In this document: positions 7,154 through 14,970 of the stretch, in pieces
Numbering within the stretch: position 1 is the first letter of the stretch
Layout of the letters: every line of letters starts with the position of its first letter
Position numbers and translations under genes: made by a program
Assembly: GCA_002254415.1 (NCBI GenBank)
Contig: NJDR01000014.1
Location: forward strand, 1 to 18,070
DNA from: Candidatus Aenigmarchaeota archaeon ex4484_52
GTDB lineage: Archaea > EX4484-52
Length of the DNA: 18,070 nt
Direction of reading: 5' to 3'
Notes under the pieces: generated by a model
Seen by the model: only the letters and a program-made list of their open reading frames with translations
Databases searched by the model: none
Told to the model about the DNA's origin: nothing

Positions 7154-7813
7154 ATGAAATTAACAGAATTTGAATGTTATAAATTTTTGAAAAAATACAA
7201 TATTGATATTCCAAAGCATAATATTGCAACAGACATATTTTTAGCAAAAAAATATGCCAAAAAAATAAAATATCCTGTTGTGATGAAAATAATTTCAAAT
7301 AATATTCTACACAAAACAGAGGCAAAAGGAGTTTTTACAGGTGTATTAAATGAGAAAGATCTGGAAGAAAAATATAATAAACTTTTGGCAAATGCTGATA
7401 TATTTTTTAAATCAAAACAAAATAAACATAAACCAAAGATAGATGGAATTTTAATAGAAGAGCAAAAACAAGGAACAGAAGTAATTATTGGCGGAAAATT
7501 AGATCCGCAATTTGGAAAAACAATTATGTTTGGATTAGGCGGCATTTTTGTTGAATTATTAAATGATGTTTCTTTTCGCCTTGTGCCTTTGACAAAAAAA
7601 GATGCCTTTGAATTAATCAATGAAATAAAGGCAAAAAAAATACTAGGAAATTTTAGAAATATAAAAACAAATAAGCAAAAACTAATTGATTTGATTTTGA
7701 AAATATCAAAAATGTTTGAATGTGAAAATATCGTAGAAATGGATTTCAACCCTGTAATTGTTAATGAAAAAGAAGCAGTTGTGTGTGATGCAAGAATTGT
7801 GCTTGATAAATGA
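7154..7813 (+). CDS. acdB: Acetyl/acyl-CoA synthetase (ADP-forming), beta subunit
   Basis: A 219-residue ATP-grasp protein matching the separate beta subunit of ADP-forming acyl-CoA synthetase, which makes ATP from acetyl-CoA or other acyl-CoAs, ADP and phosphate. Visible family elements include KYPVVMKIIS (about 39-48, with the nucleotide-binding Lys45) and ILHKTEAKGV (51-60, the phosphohistidine-accepting loop region). GILIEEQKQGTEVIIGG, FGKTIMFGLGGIFVELL, DVSFRLVPLTKKDA and VEMDFNPVIV with the metal-binding acidic/Asn pair follow. The size agrees with archaeal beta subunits of about 230 residues. The alpha subunit is not in the window and must be encoded elsewhere. Its TGA overlaps the ATG of the methyltransferase relic (ATGA at 7810-7813), so the two once formed a coupled transcript. 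Confidence 0.9.
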   Translation: MKLTEFECYKFLKKYNIDIPKHNIATDIFLAKKYAKKIKYPVVMKIISNNILHKTEAKGVFTGVLNEKDLEEKYNKLLANADIFFKSKQNKHKPKIDGILIEEQKQGTEVIIGGKLDPQFGKTIMFGLGGIFVELLNDVSFRLVPLTKKDAFELINEIKAKKILGNFRNIKTNKQKLIDLILKISKMFECENIVEMDFNPVIVNEKEAVVCDARIVLDK

Positions 7814-8675
7814 AATATGTTTTCAAGAAAAAATTTGTATTCCACAATACAGCACTATTTTTATGGTACAATACTCTATGGTTTTGGCTTATTTATTTGA
7901 CAAATAATTATTATTCTTCTTTTTTGAAAGATTCAACAAAAGAAATATTAATTTTTTTCTATATTGCTTATTTAATAATCACTCCTTTTATGTTTTTTTT
8001 TCAATTCAAAAAAGAATCTTGATGAGCACAAGCCAGCAATAATAATTAAATCACTAAAAAGAGCAATTTTAGCAATAATAAACATTAGACCGCCAAAATT
8101 TAGAAAACAGGAAAAAACTGCAATTTTGTTTATGATTGTCAAATTATTTTATCTGCCAATAATGCTGAATTTTCTTATCGGCAATTACAATTCATTTTTT
8201 GGAAAAATAAAAAATATTGCTGATTTAACTAATTTAGAGGCAATAACATATTCTGGATATGCACTTATGCTATCTTTTATTTTTTTAGTGGATGTTGCGT
8301 TTTTTGCATTCGGTTATATGTTGAGGCGCGTTTTTTGAAAAATAAAATAAAATCTGTTGAGCTGACTTTACTTGGCTGGGCAGTTGCACTAATTTGCTAT
8401 CCTCTGTTTATAAGTGTTTTAATTTGACAAATAGAGGTATTGTTATAAGGGGGCTTACAAATATATAAGGCATCCAGCATATATCTCAAAAAAATCTCGC
8501 TTAGTGGATTACAACAAGTCCTGTAATAAATATTTATGTATTCATTACAATGTCTGTTTGGTCAATAATATATTATTTAAGAGCAATTACAGAAGAGCTA
8601 CATTTAATGGCTAACCCAGAATATATTCAATATTGCAAAAAGACAAAATATATGTTTATTCCTTTTGTTTGGTAA
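7810..8675 (+). pseudogene. Frameshifted isoprenylcysteine-methyltransferase-like membrane protein
   Basis: A multi-frame relic of an integral membrane methyltransferase of the ICMT/PEMT type, which use S-adenosylmethionine to methylate isoprenylcysteine or related lipid-like substrates. It opens with MKYVFKKKFVFHNTALFLW and hydrophobic helices to about 8015. It then shifts frame to KNLDEHKPAIII and LKRAILAIINIRPPK, continues through further helices to 8338, and shifts again to SVELTLLGWAVALICYPLF. After a stop at about 8427 it resumes with RHPAYIS (about 8468) and W-to-stop damage. The end is YYLRAITEELHLM, NPEYIQYCKK and MFIPFVW, finishing at 8675. RHPxY and the EE.HL near the end are the family's cofactor and active-site signatures. 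At least three frameshifts and two stops (one a TGG to TAG change) disable it. The ATGA overlap with acdB marks its former coupled start. The open pieces 7810-8022 and 8126-8338 belong to this one gene. Confidence 0.8.
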
Positions 8676-8679
8676 AAAT

Positions 8680-9399
8680 TTATTTTTTAAAATACAAATC
8701 CCCTACTTCCTGTATATTTTTTTCATCTAACAGGGGATTTGACCAAACCAAATTAAATTCTCCTTTAATTTTTTCTAAAATTTTTTTGCTTTTGAAAATT
8801 ACCAGTGTTTCATAATTTTTGAACATCCCTGCATCTGTTAAATTAACAGAGCCAATTGCACAAATATCATCAATTATAAAAATCTTTGAATGAATAAAAT
8901 CATTTCTATTATGGTCTGCATATTGCGTTTTGCATATTTTTAATTTTATTTTTGCCTTATAAAAATATTTATTACTTATTTTTTTTGAAAACTTAAAATA
9001 CAATATCATTCCCAAGCCACAAAAAAGCAATAAAATCCTGATTATAAAATTATCTGTGAAAATCAATAATAACAGCATAAATAGAATAATTGCAAAAATT
9101 GTTTTTTTGTTCTGCTTAATTATGGAAAAAATTTTTTGCTCAATATTATTGTCAATTGTTTTTTGCTCAATCAAATCCAGTAATGAATTTAAATGACTTT
9201 TATTTTTGTAGCTTGTTGTTGTAATAAGGCGTACATCAACTCCTTTCTCGTGCTTGTCTAAAATCAATTTAGAATATCTTTTGCTTATCCACGGGCAAAT
9301 TATCCAAATTCTTTTGTTTGCTTTCAAAAAATATTGCTCTAATTCATTTCCAACTGCTCTTCCGATATTTATTGAAAAATCCTTGTTTTTATTTTGCAT
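8680..9399 (-). CDS. Membrane-anchored phospholipase D-like protein with one HKD motif
   Basis: A 239-residue protein. The N-terminal part (about 9-60) reads INIGRAVGNELEQYF and RIWIICPWIS, then HEKGVDVRLITT, the typical first strands of a PLD domain. A hydrophobic hairpin at about 100-136 forms two membrane helices. The C-terminal part (about 150-215) carries HSKIFIIDD with His170, Lys172 and Asp177, the complete HxKx4D catalytic motif, followed by AIGSVNLTDAG, the usual GS-x-N step, and YETLVIF. One HKD per chain means it would act as a dimer, as in bacterial Nuc. The substrate could be phospholipid or nucleic acid and cannot be decided. The membrane hairpin sits inside the domain rather than at an end. 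It is divergent from the CDF transporter 49 bases away and ends four bases from the methyltransferase relic. Confidence 0.82.
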   Translation of the reverse strand: MQNKNKDFSINIGRAVGNELEQYFLKANKRIWIICPWISKRYSKLILDKHEKGVDVRLITTTSYKNKSHLNSLLDLIEQKTIDNNIEQKIFSIIKQNKKTIFAIILFMLLLLIFTDNFIIRILLLFCGLGMILYFKFSKKISNKYFYKAKIKLKICKTQYADHNRNDFIHSKIFIIDDICAIGSVNLTDAGMFKNYETLVIFKSKKILEKIKGEFNLVWSNPLLDEKNIQEVGDLYFKK

Positions 9400-9448
9400 A
9401 TGCTTTAAATTATAAAAATATAAATATCACATTATTTTATATTTTAAT
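9400..9448. promoter_or_regulatory. Divergent promoter between the PLD gene and the CDF transporter
   Basis: This 49-base A/T-rich gap separates two head-to-head ATGs and contains TATA-like stretches usable on either strand (around 9413-9428 and 9433-9445). Neither gene has a Shine-Dalgarno, consistent with leaderless or near-leaderless transcripts. Assigned from position only. Confidence 0.4.
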
Positions 9449-10483
9449 ATGAAAGAAAAAATAGCACTAATATCAATATTTGTAAATCTATTATTGGCTG
9501 TTGGAAAAATTTTAATTGGCATTTTATCAAATTCTGCATCAATTTTAGCAGAAGGCATTCATTCAGGGATTGATGTTTTATCTTCATTAATAAGTTTGAT
9601 TGGAATAAAAATAGCAAAAAAGCCAGTTGATAAAAAACACCCTTATGGCTATTATAAATTTGAAGTTTTAGCAGGACTTATTATCACCATAATGTTATTT
9701 ACAACAGGTGCTGGAATTATTTATAATGCATATAATGGGTTTTTATCACATCCGGAATCAAAATTAAGCTATTTTGCATTTGGAATTATGATTTTTTCTG
9801 CAATAATAAATGAATTTATGGCAAGATTAAAAATCAGATATGGAAAAAAAGAAAATTCAATAAGCTTAGTTTCAGATGGAATTCATTCAAGAATTGATGT
9901 TTATATGTCCGTAGCTGTTTTATTTGGATTGTATTTGAGCAAATACTGGATTTATGTAGATTCATTAATTGCATTATTAATTGGAATATATATAATTAAA
10001 GAGTCAATTTCATTGGGAAAGCAAGCAACTGATTCTTTGTTGGATGTCTCTGCTGGAGAAGAAATAGAGTCAAAAATAAAAAATATTGCAAAAGAGCAAA
10101 ACATAAAAATCTCTGAATTAAAAACACAGAAAAAAGCTTTTGCAATAACTGCTGACATTGAGATAGTAATATCTAATAAATTAAATGTAGAAGAAGCAAT
10201 AAAAATATCAAATAAATTAAGAGAAATATTAATAGATAAAATAAAAAATCTTGAATATGTGGCAATTCAGATAAATAGCCATAATATTACAAATAATTTT
10301 TTTAAGCCAATGAACATTTTTTCAAAAACATTTGAAAAGGGATTTGGATGGCAAAGAAAAGGAAAAGGACCAGAAGGTTATTGCGTTTGTCCAAAATGCA
10401 AACACAGGCAAAAGCATAAAAAAGGAATTCCATGTTCAACAATTAAATGCCCTATTTGTGGTAAAAATTTAAAGAGAGAATAA
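9449..10483 (+). CDS. Cation diffusion facilitator (likely Zn efflux) with C-terminal zinc ribbon
   Basis: A 344-residue CDF transporter exporting divalent metal by proton antiport. Six helices span about 5-185. The transport site is HxxxD in TM2 (His38, Asp42 in EGIHSGIDV) and HxxxD in TM5 (His146, Asp150 in DGIHSRIDV). The HD-HD set is associated with zinc in ZnT-type CDFs. KKHPYGYYKFEVLAG (about 62-76) is the conserved loop after TM2. The cytoplasmic ferredoxin-like domain runs from about 200 to 280. Beyond it is an extra domain (300-344) with KGKGPEGYCVCPKCKH, GIPC and CPICGKNLKRE, giving Cys312, 314, 317, 329, 334 and 337, a zinc ribbon of a type I recall in stand-alone archaeal and bacterial proteins. 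It may sense metal or dock a partner. The ATG at 9449 is the first in frame. Confidence 0.93.
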   Translation: MKEKIALISIFVNLLLAVGKILIGILSNSASILAEGIHSGIDVLSSLISLIGIKIAKKPVDKKHPYGYYKFEVLAGLIITIMLFTTGAGIIYNAYNGFLSHPESKLSYFAFGIMIFSAIINEFMARLKIRYGKKENSISLVSDGIHSRIDVYMSVAVLFGLYLSKYWIYVDSLIALLIGIYIIKESISLGKQATDSLLDVSAGEEIESKIKNIAKEQNIKISELKTQKKAFAITADIEIVISNKLNVEEAIKISNKLREILIDKIKNLEYVAIQINSHNITNNFFKPMNIFSKTFEKGFGWQRKGKGPEGYCVCPKCKHRQKHKKGIPCSTIKCPICGKNLKRE

Positions 10484-10498
10484 AATTCATTAATTTTA

Positions 10499-12979
10499 TT
10501 ATGAATATTCAAAAATATTTTTTTGTTTTTGATTATCAATTAAACCAAATTTATCAACTCCAACTGCCTCAAATATTCTCATAACTGATGGAATAATTTG
10601 ATTATTTATATAATAATTTGCATCATAATTTTTGGCAAATTCTGCTAATTGAGCTTTGTCAGAAATTGAATTTCCTTTTTCAGTAATAATGTAATTAATA
10701 TTGTCTCCTTTTTTAAATTTCATACCGCGCAAAATTGCTTTTTTTGCTGCCAATATATGCGGTGCCCTTTGATCATAGGAATTAATGTTTTTTCTCAGGT
10801 TTGTATTTATTGACAATTGATTAATATCTATTTCTTTATTTTTTAAGTCATTCACTATTTGCCTGATATATTCTTTTGCATTTTGTATTTTATTGTTTAA
10901 AATATATTCAAGTATTTTTTTTTGTGTCTCTTTTGCCAAAACAGACCAGTCTCGCCTCACTTTTTCAAAGCCCTTGATTGTTATTTTTCCTGTCTCATCT
11001 ATAAGTGCATATCTTTTTTTAGCACCTCCTGTTCCTTGTTTTTTGCGTGCGAATATGCCTCTCTTGAAAAATCCCTCATATTCCAAATACATAATTCCAG
11101 GAAGATTATTATTTATATAATCCAAAAATTCAAAAAGTTTTTTCTCGTTTTTTTTTGGCATTGATAAAAATACAGAATCAGTGTCTCCATAAATTACTTT
11201 GAAATTGTTTTTTTCTGCCTCGTCAATTACCCTGTGTATGTAATATCTACCAAAACTCGTAGTTGATGCTCCACACCGCCTGTCATAATATCTTGAAACA
11301 GCGAAGCCCATATATCCATAAAAAGCATTTGCAATAATTTTCAATGCATATTGCCTTCCATCAAGCATTTTATATATTTGCGTATTGTTGCTACTATTGG
11401 ATATTTTTTTCATTTGCTTTTTTATTTTTATTCTTTTTTCAATAAGAGAAAGTAAAATATTTGGAATAAAACCGGTTTTTTTTTCACAAAAATAAAAATC
11501 ATAATCAGGTGCCTTGTTTTTTTTGTTTTTAATATTTTTACAGCACTGGCAATTTATGGAAAAAGGGTCAATATTATGCGTAATAATAATTGTAGGATAT
11601 AAAGATCTGAAATCAAATAAAACAATATTTTTTTTTATTCCCGGCTTTGGCTCAAATACAAATGCCCCTTTAAATATTCCCAATTGCTTTCTTTTTATTA
11701 TTTCTTCCTGACTTGGCTTATTTGGCACAAGTATGTTTTTTTGAAATGATTTTTTAATTGCAAAAGATTCTACAAGATTTCCATAGCTTAATCTTGAAAC
11801 ATCAAATGCAATCTGGTTTGTTAAATTGCACAGAGATGCAAGATTTGCAAAAATATATTTTCCTAATTCAAGTGTTAAAAAAGAGTCCTGCAAGCAATAA
11901 TCAGCAATTTTTTCAAAATTTGTTTTTGTATCATAGGCCTGTTTTATGTCAGAATATGAAACATCTTTTTTTCCAATTCCTAATAATTCTTTTGCAATAT
12001 TATTTAATTTTAATGTATCTGACTTAATAGTTCCGCGCATAATTGAGGCAACAAATTTATAAATATCAATATGCACAATTCCAAAGCAATGTGCCTTTGA
12101 TTTTATTCCAGTTGTTAAATTGCAAAAGCACGCATTATTTTGCCCCCAGTCAAGTTTTAAATTATATAATCTTGCACGATCTAAGATTACCTTAAAATCA
12201 AATTCATCGCCGTTGTATGTTAAAATAAAATCCGGTCTTTGTGCTTTAATTGTTTTTGTCATTTCTTTAATTAGTTCTTTTTCATTTTCAACAATAACTG
12301 AGTGCTCAAATTTATTTGGACAATAAGAAATTACTGATTTAAATCCATTATTTGTTAAAATGCTTGCCAATATTATTTTTGTTTTTCCTTTTTCTTCAAT
12401 TGTCTCTAAATCAAAAGCAAGCCATTTAAAATCATCAAAACTAACAATCTTGTCTTGCTTTGGAATTTCTATTGATTCAATAAATAATCGTTTTTTATTT
12501 TTTTTCTTGTGTTGAATTTTAAAAATTGTGTTCTCAAATGCCTTTATATTGTTGTTAATCAAATATCTTTTATAATATAAAATATCAAATTCCCGCAAAA
12601 ATTCTATTTCTTCATATTTTTCCAGATATGATTTTATTATTGGAATATGTTTTGGAATAAAACACTTTATTTTTAGAACCTGTCTTTTTTCCAAGCCAAT
12701 AAATTTTTCCTCTTCAATTACTGACTTTATTTTTAATATTTCATTTATATTTTCCTCTTCAAATAATTCAATCTTTTTTTTGAGCAAAAATAATTGATCT
12801 TTTGTTAAGTGCTTGTATGGAACAGCATAAAAATACGGACAAAAATTATCATCATATAAAATATAATTTTTTTTTGATTTTATGCTTTTCAAAAACAATC
12901 TGATTATTGGCTTGTTATCTTCAATAATATAGTCGCAGTCAATTACAATTCCTAAAATTTTGTTATCTTTTGTTTTCAT
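10499..12979 (-). CDS. polB: Family B DNA polymerase
   Basis: An 826-residue replicative-type DNA polymerase with proofreading. Exonuclease motifs are intact: Exo I FDLETI (Asp190, Glu192), Exo II TYNGDEFDF (Asn256, Asp261) and Exo III YCLQD (Tyr361, Asp365). Polymerase motif A is FDFRSLYPTII (Asp456), motif B ALKIIANAFYGYMGF (Lys547, Tyr554-Gly555) and motif C VIYGDTDSVF (Asp599, Asp601). The zinc-knuckle-like insert CQCC...FCEKKTGFIP follows motif A, and GGAKKRYAL with IKGFEKVRRD marks the palm-thumb junction. The C-terminal tail, QKQKNIFEYS, could be a weak PCNA-binding PIP box. The length is normal for archaeal PolB and the gene is unbroken despite many A/T homopolymers. It follows radA by 54 bases on the same strand; the gap is A/T-rich and could hold a separate promoter. 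It converges with the CDF gene, 15 bases apart. Confidence 0.97.
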   Translation of the reverse strand: MKTKDNKILGIVIDCDYIIEDNKPIIRLFLKSIKSKKNYILYDDNFCPYFYAVPYKHLTKDQLFLLKKKIELFEEENINEILKIKSVIEEEKFIGLEKRQVLKIKCFIPKHIPIIKSYLEKYEEIEFLREFDILYYKRYLINNNIKAFENTIFKIQHKKKNKKRLFIESIEIPKQDKIVSFDDFKWLAFDLETIEEKGKTKIILASILTNNGFKSVISYCPNKFEHSVIVENEKELIKEMTKTIKAQRPDFILTYNGDEFDFKVILDRARLYNLKLDWGQNNACFCNLTTGIKSKAHCFGIVHIDIYKFVASIMRGTIKSDTLKLNNIAKELLGIGKKDVSYSDIKQAYDTKTNFEKIADYCLQDSFLTLELGKYIFANLASLCNLTNQIAFDVSRLSYGNLVESFAIKKSFQKNILVPNKPSQEEIIKRKQLGIFKGAFVFEPKPGIKKNIVLFDFRSLYPTIIITHNIDPFSINCQCCKNIKNKKNKAPDYDFYFCEKKTGFIPNILLSLIEKRIKIKKQMKKISNSSNNTQIYKMLDGRQYALKIIANAFYGYMGFAVSRYYDRRCGASTTSFGRYYIHRVIDEAEKNNFKVIYGDTDSVFLSMPKKNEKKLFEFLDYINNNLPGIMYLEYEGFFKRGIFARKKQGTGGAKKRYALIDETGKITIKGFEKVRRDWSVLAKETQKKILEYILNNKIQNAKEYIRQIVNDLKNKEIDINQLSINTNLRKNINSYDQRAPHILAAKKAILRGMKFKKGDNINYIITEKGNSISDKAQLAEFAKNYDANYYINNQIIPSVMRIFEAVGVDKFGLIDNQKQKNIFEYS

Positions 12980-13033
12980 TGATAAATAAATATAATAATA
13001 TGCTTTAAAAAAATCATCAAAAATTTATTATAT

Positions 13034-14011
13034 CTACATATCTTCAATACCATTATTGGTTATTTTGTAAAGAATTTCGCCATCAGGCAAATTTGGACTA
13101 TCAACAAGTTTTGCGATTCTTGTCTCGCCTTTGCTTTTTCTCAAATAAATTCTAAATGTTGCGGCATGATGCAAGACATGTCCGCCTACTGCCTGGGTTG
13201 GGTCTCCAAATAACATATCTGGTTTTGACATTACCTGATTTGTAATATAAACAACTAAATTAAATCTATCTGCAAGTTTAGATAAAGTATGCAGGTGTTT
13301 GTTTAATTTTTGCTGGCGATCAGACAAACTTCCTCTTCCAACATAGTCAGATCTAAAATGGCTCATTAGTGAATCCACAATTATTAATTTGATGTTTTTT
13401 TCTTTTATCATATCTTTTGCTTTTTCAACAAGCAAAATCTGATGATCGCTATTATATGCTTTTCCAATAAATATATTTTCAAGTATCTTTTTTTCGTCCA
13501 TTGATTTTGCCTTTGCCATCTCTATTATTCGCTCAGGCCTAAATGTATGCTCTGTGTCAATATAAAGACATCCGCCATTAGCACCGCCTTTGTCTATTGG
13601 CAATTGAACATTTACAGCTAATTGATGTGCAAGTTGCGTTTTTGCAGAACCAAATGCACCATAGCATTCTATAATTGAACCACTCTCAAATCCACCCCCT
13701 AGAAGTTCATCAAAACTATTGCTTGCAGTTGTTAATTTAATTATTTTTTTTCTTTTTTCAAGCACTTCTAAACCGGTCTCATACCCCATATTTAGCATTT
13801 CTCTTGCTGATGCAATAATTTTATTTGCTGTTTGAACACCAATATCGCAGACAGTGCTAATTTCACTTGCACTTGCAGTTGCAATTGCCATCACATCTCC
13901 ATAGCCGGTCCCTTTTAATTTTTCTGCTGTTTTGGGCCCAATGCCTGCAATTGTGTCCAGTTTTATTTCTTCATCTTGTTTATCATTTGTTTTTTCTTGT
14001 TGTATCATCAT
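13034..14011 (-). CDS. radA: RadA recombinase
   Basis: A 325-residue archaeal RecA/Rad51 homologue that forms ATP-dependent filaments on single-stranded DNA for homologous recombination. The N-terminal helix-hairpin-helix DNA-binding domain (about 17-72) contains IAGIGPKTAEKL. The polymerisation linker reads MGYETGLEVLEKRKK (75-89), with YETG where euryarchaeal RadA has FxxA. The ATPase core follows: FDELLGGGFESG, Walker A GAFGSAKTQ (118-126), IDTEHTFRPERI with catalytic Glu154, and Walker B LIIVD (209-213). SLSDRQQKLNKHLHTL, ITNQVMSKPDMLFGDPTQAVGGH (DNA-binding L2 region) and KLVDSPNLPDGE complete it. Walker A normally reads GEFGSGKTQ, so Ala replaces both Glu119 and the otherwise near-universal Gly123 before Lys124. 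All other core motifs are sound. The start overlaps the stop of a small upstream membrane ORF (ATGA at 14008-14011). Confidence 0.96.
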   Translation of the reverse strand: MMIQQEKTNDKQDEEIKLDTIAGIGPKTAEKLKGTGYGDVMAIATASASEISTVCDIGVQTANKIIASAREMLNMGYETGLEVLEKRKKIIKLTTASNSFDELLGGGFESGSIIECYGAFGSAKTQLAHQLAVNVQLPIDKGGANGGCLYIDTEHTFRPERIIEMAKAKSMDEKKILENIFIGKAYNSDHQILLVEKAKDMIKEKNIKLIIVDSLMSHFRSDYVGRGSLSDRQQKLNKHLHTLSKLADRFNLVVYITNQVMSKPDMLFGDPTQAVGGHVLHHAATFRIYLRKSKGETRIAKLVDSPNLPDGEILYKITNNGIEDM

Positions 14012-14217
14012 AAATAAGGTTTAAAATTTGCAAAAAATAATGTTGTTATTAAAAATAATAACAATCTTAGATCAGTTAAATCCATTAAACCTCCAAATAT
14101 ATTACAAATAATTAAAATAATAGCAAAATGTACTATTGTTCTTATGATTAAAGACAAATCGGAACGAAAGGATAACCTTCCTAAGTCCCAGTTCATTGTA
14201 GTTAAAATTTCCAACAT
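14008..14217 (-). CDS. Possible small membrane protein overlapping radA
   Basis: A 69-residue open frame that ends in an ATGA overlap with radA. Residues about 22-40 (LSLIIRTIVHFAIILIICNIF) and 48-64 (TDLRLLLFLITTLFFANF) are two hydrophobic segments separated by GGLMDLTD. There is no family I recognise. The tight junction with radA and the absence of any other frame here argue for a real, cotranscribed gene. An alternative start at the ninth codon (MNWDLG) is possible. Short hydrophobic frames also arise by chance in A/T-rich DNA, so certainty is limited. Confidence 0.45.
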   Translation of the reverse strand: MLEILTTMNWDLGRLSFRSDLSLIIRTIVHFAIILIICNIFGGLMDLTDLRLLLFLITTLFFANFKPYL

Positions 14218-14499
14218 AATACTTTATTATAATATAATTTTTTAAATGATTTTTAAATTTTATTAAGGTTTGACATATATTCATATAATGTATAGGTTGT
14301 AGATATTTATCCTTCTTCATCTAAAGAAAGATGTGAGCAAATGAAAAATAAGTGCTTCATACTCTTGTGTTGTCATCAGATTGAGGTTTAGAAGCAAGAG
14401 AGCATACAAACAATTAAATCATAATTGTGTACTATCCTAAAATAAGTTTACTTTATAAATATTGATTCTTCATTCTATATGAAGAAGCTAAACAAAAGA

Positions 14500-14940
14500 A
14501 AATAAGAGGGATTGTAAGTTTCCTTTTTGAAAAATAATTATACTTTCAAATGTTGTCTGGATAAAAATACATTAGATAAGAATTTTGCAAAAGGACACCC
14601 CTACACCTGCTTATTCTTAAATAACTTTCTGGTTTTTTCCAGATAATTCTGTCCCGTATCTAAAACCTGCTTCTTAAAATATTTTAGTGGTATCAGCAAC
14701 AATTGGATATTTCTCCATCTATTAGCATATCATCAATATTTAGAACAAAAATCCTGCCATCTGCCATACTCTAAATAATTCTTTGACAACTTTTGAAGAC
14801 GCCCATGCTGCTTATAGTCCTTGCATAGTCCTTTAATCCAAATAGAGCATAAAATAAGGTGGCGAAGTTACTGTCAAGTAGATACTTCCATCAAGTATTT
14901 TTTTTATACTCATAGAATCCCTATTATTGATTATGTTTTG
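14500..14940 (-). pseudogene. Relic of a TSPPY-type DNA methyltransferase
   Basis: The minus strand, read across frames, rebuilds the first half of a beta-class amino-methyltransferase (N4-cytosine/N6-adenine). MSIKKILDGSIYLTVTSPPYFM carries catalytic motif IV TSPPY (14855-14869; quoted here as motif only). Then come LKDYA, SSMGVFKS, ELFRVWQMAGFFVLNIDDML across a shift, then DGEKYPIVADTTKIF, EAGFRYGTELSG and a tail resembling YPDN and FQKG. TSPPY, the VLNIDD strand and KYPIVADTTKIF...GF.Y...I are the normal order for these enzymes. There are several TAA/TAG/TGA stops and frameshifts, and the C-terminal DPF-x-GSGTT cofactor motif is not found. It was probably an orphan or restriction-linked methylase. 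No restriction endonuclease remains nearby. The stretch 14220-14500 shows no recognisable gene. Confidence 0.8.
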
Positions 14941-14970
14941 TTGCCATTAGAAATTATTTAACAAATAAAA

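Noticed and set aside
7177..7845. Long minus-strand open frame (222 codons) opposite acdB
   Set aside because: It is a frame shadow: the plus strand encodes a clear ATP-grasp subunit, and the minus product is low-complexity Phe/Ser-rich sequence as expected from complement of A-rich codons.
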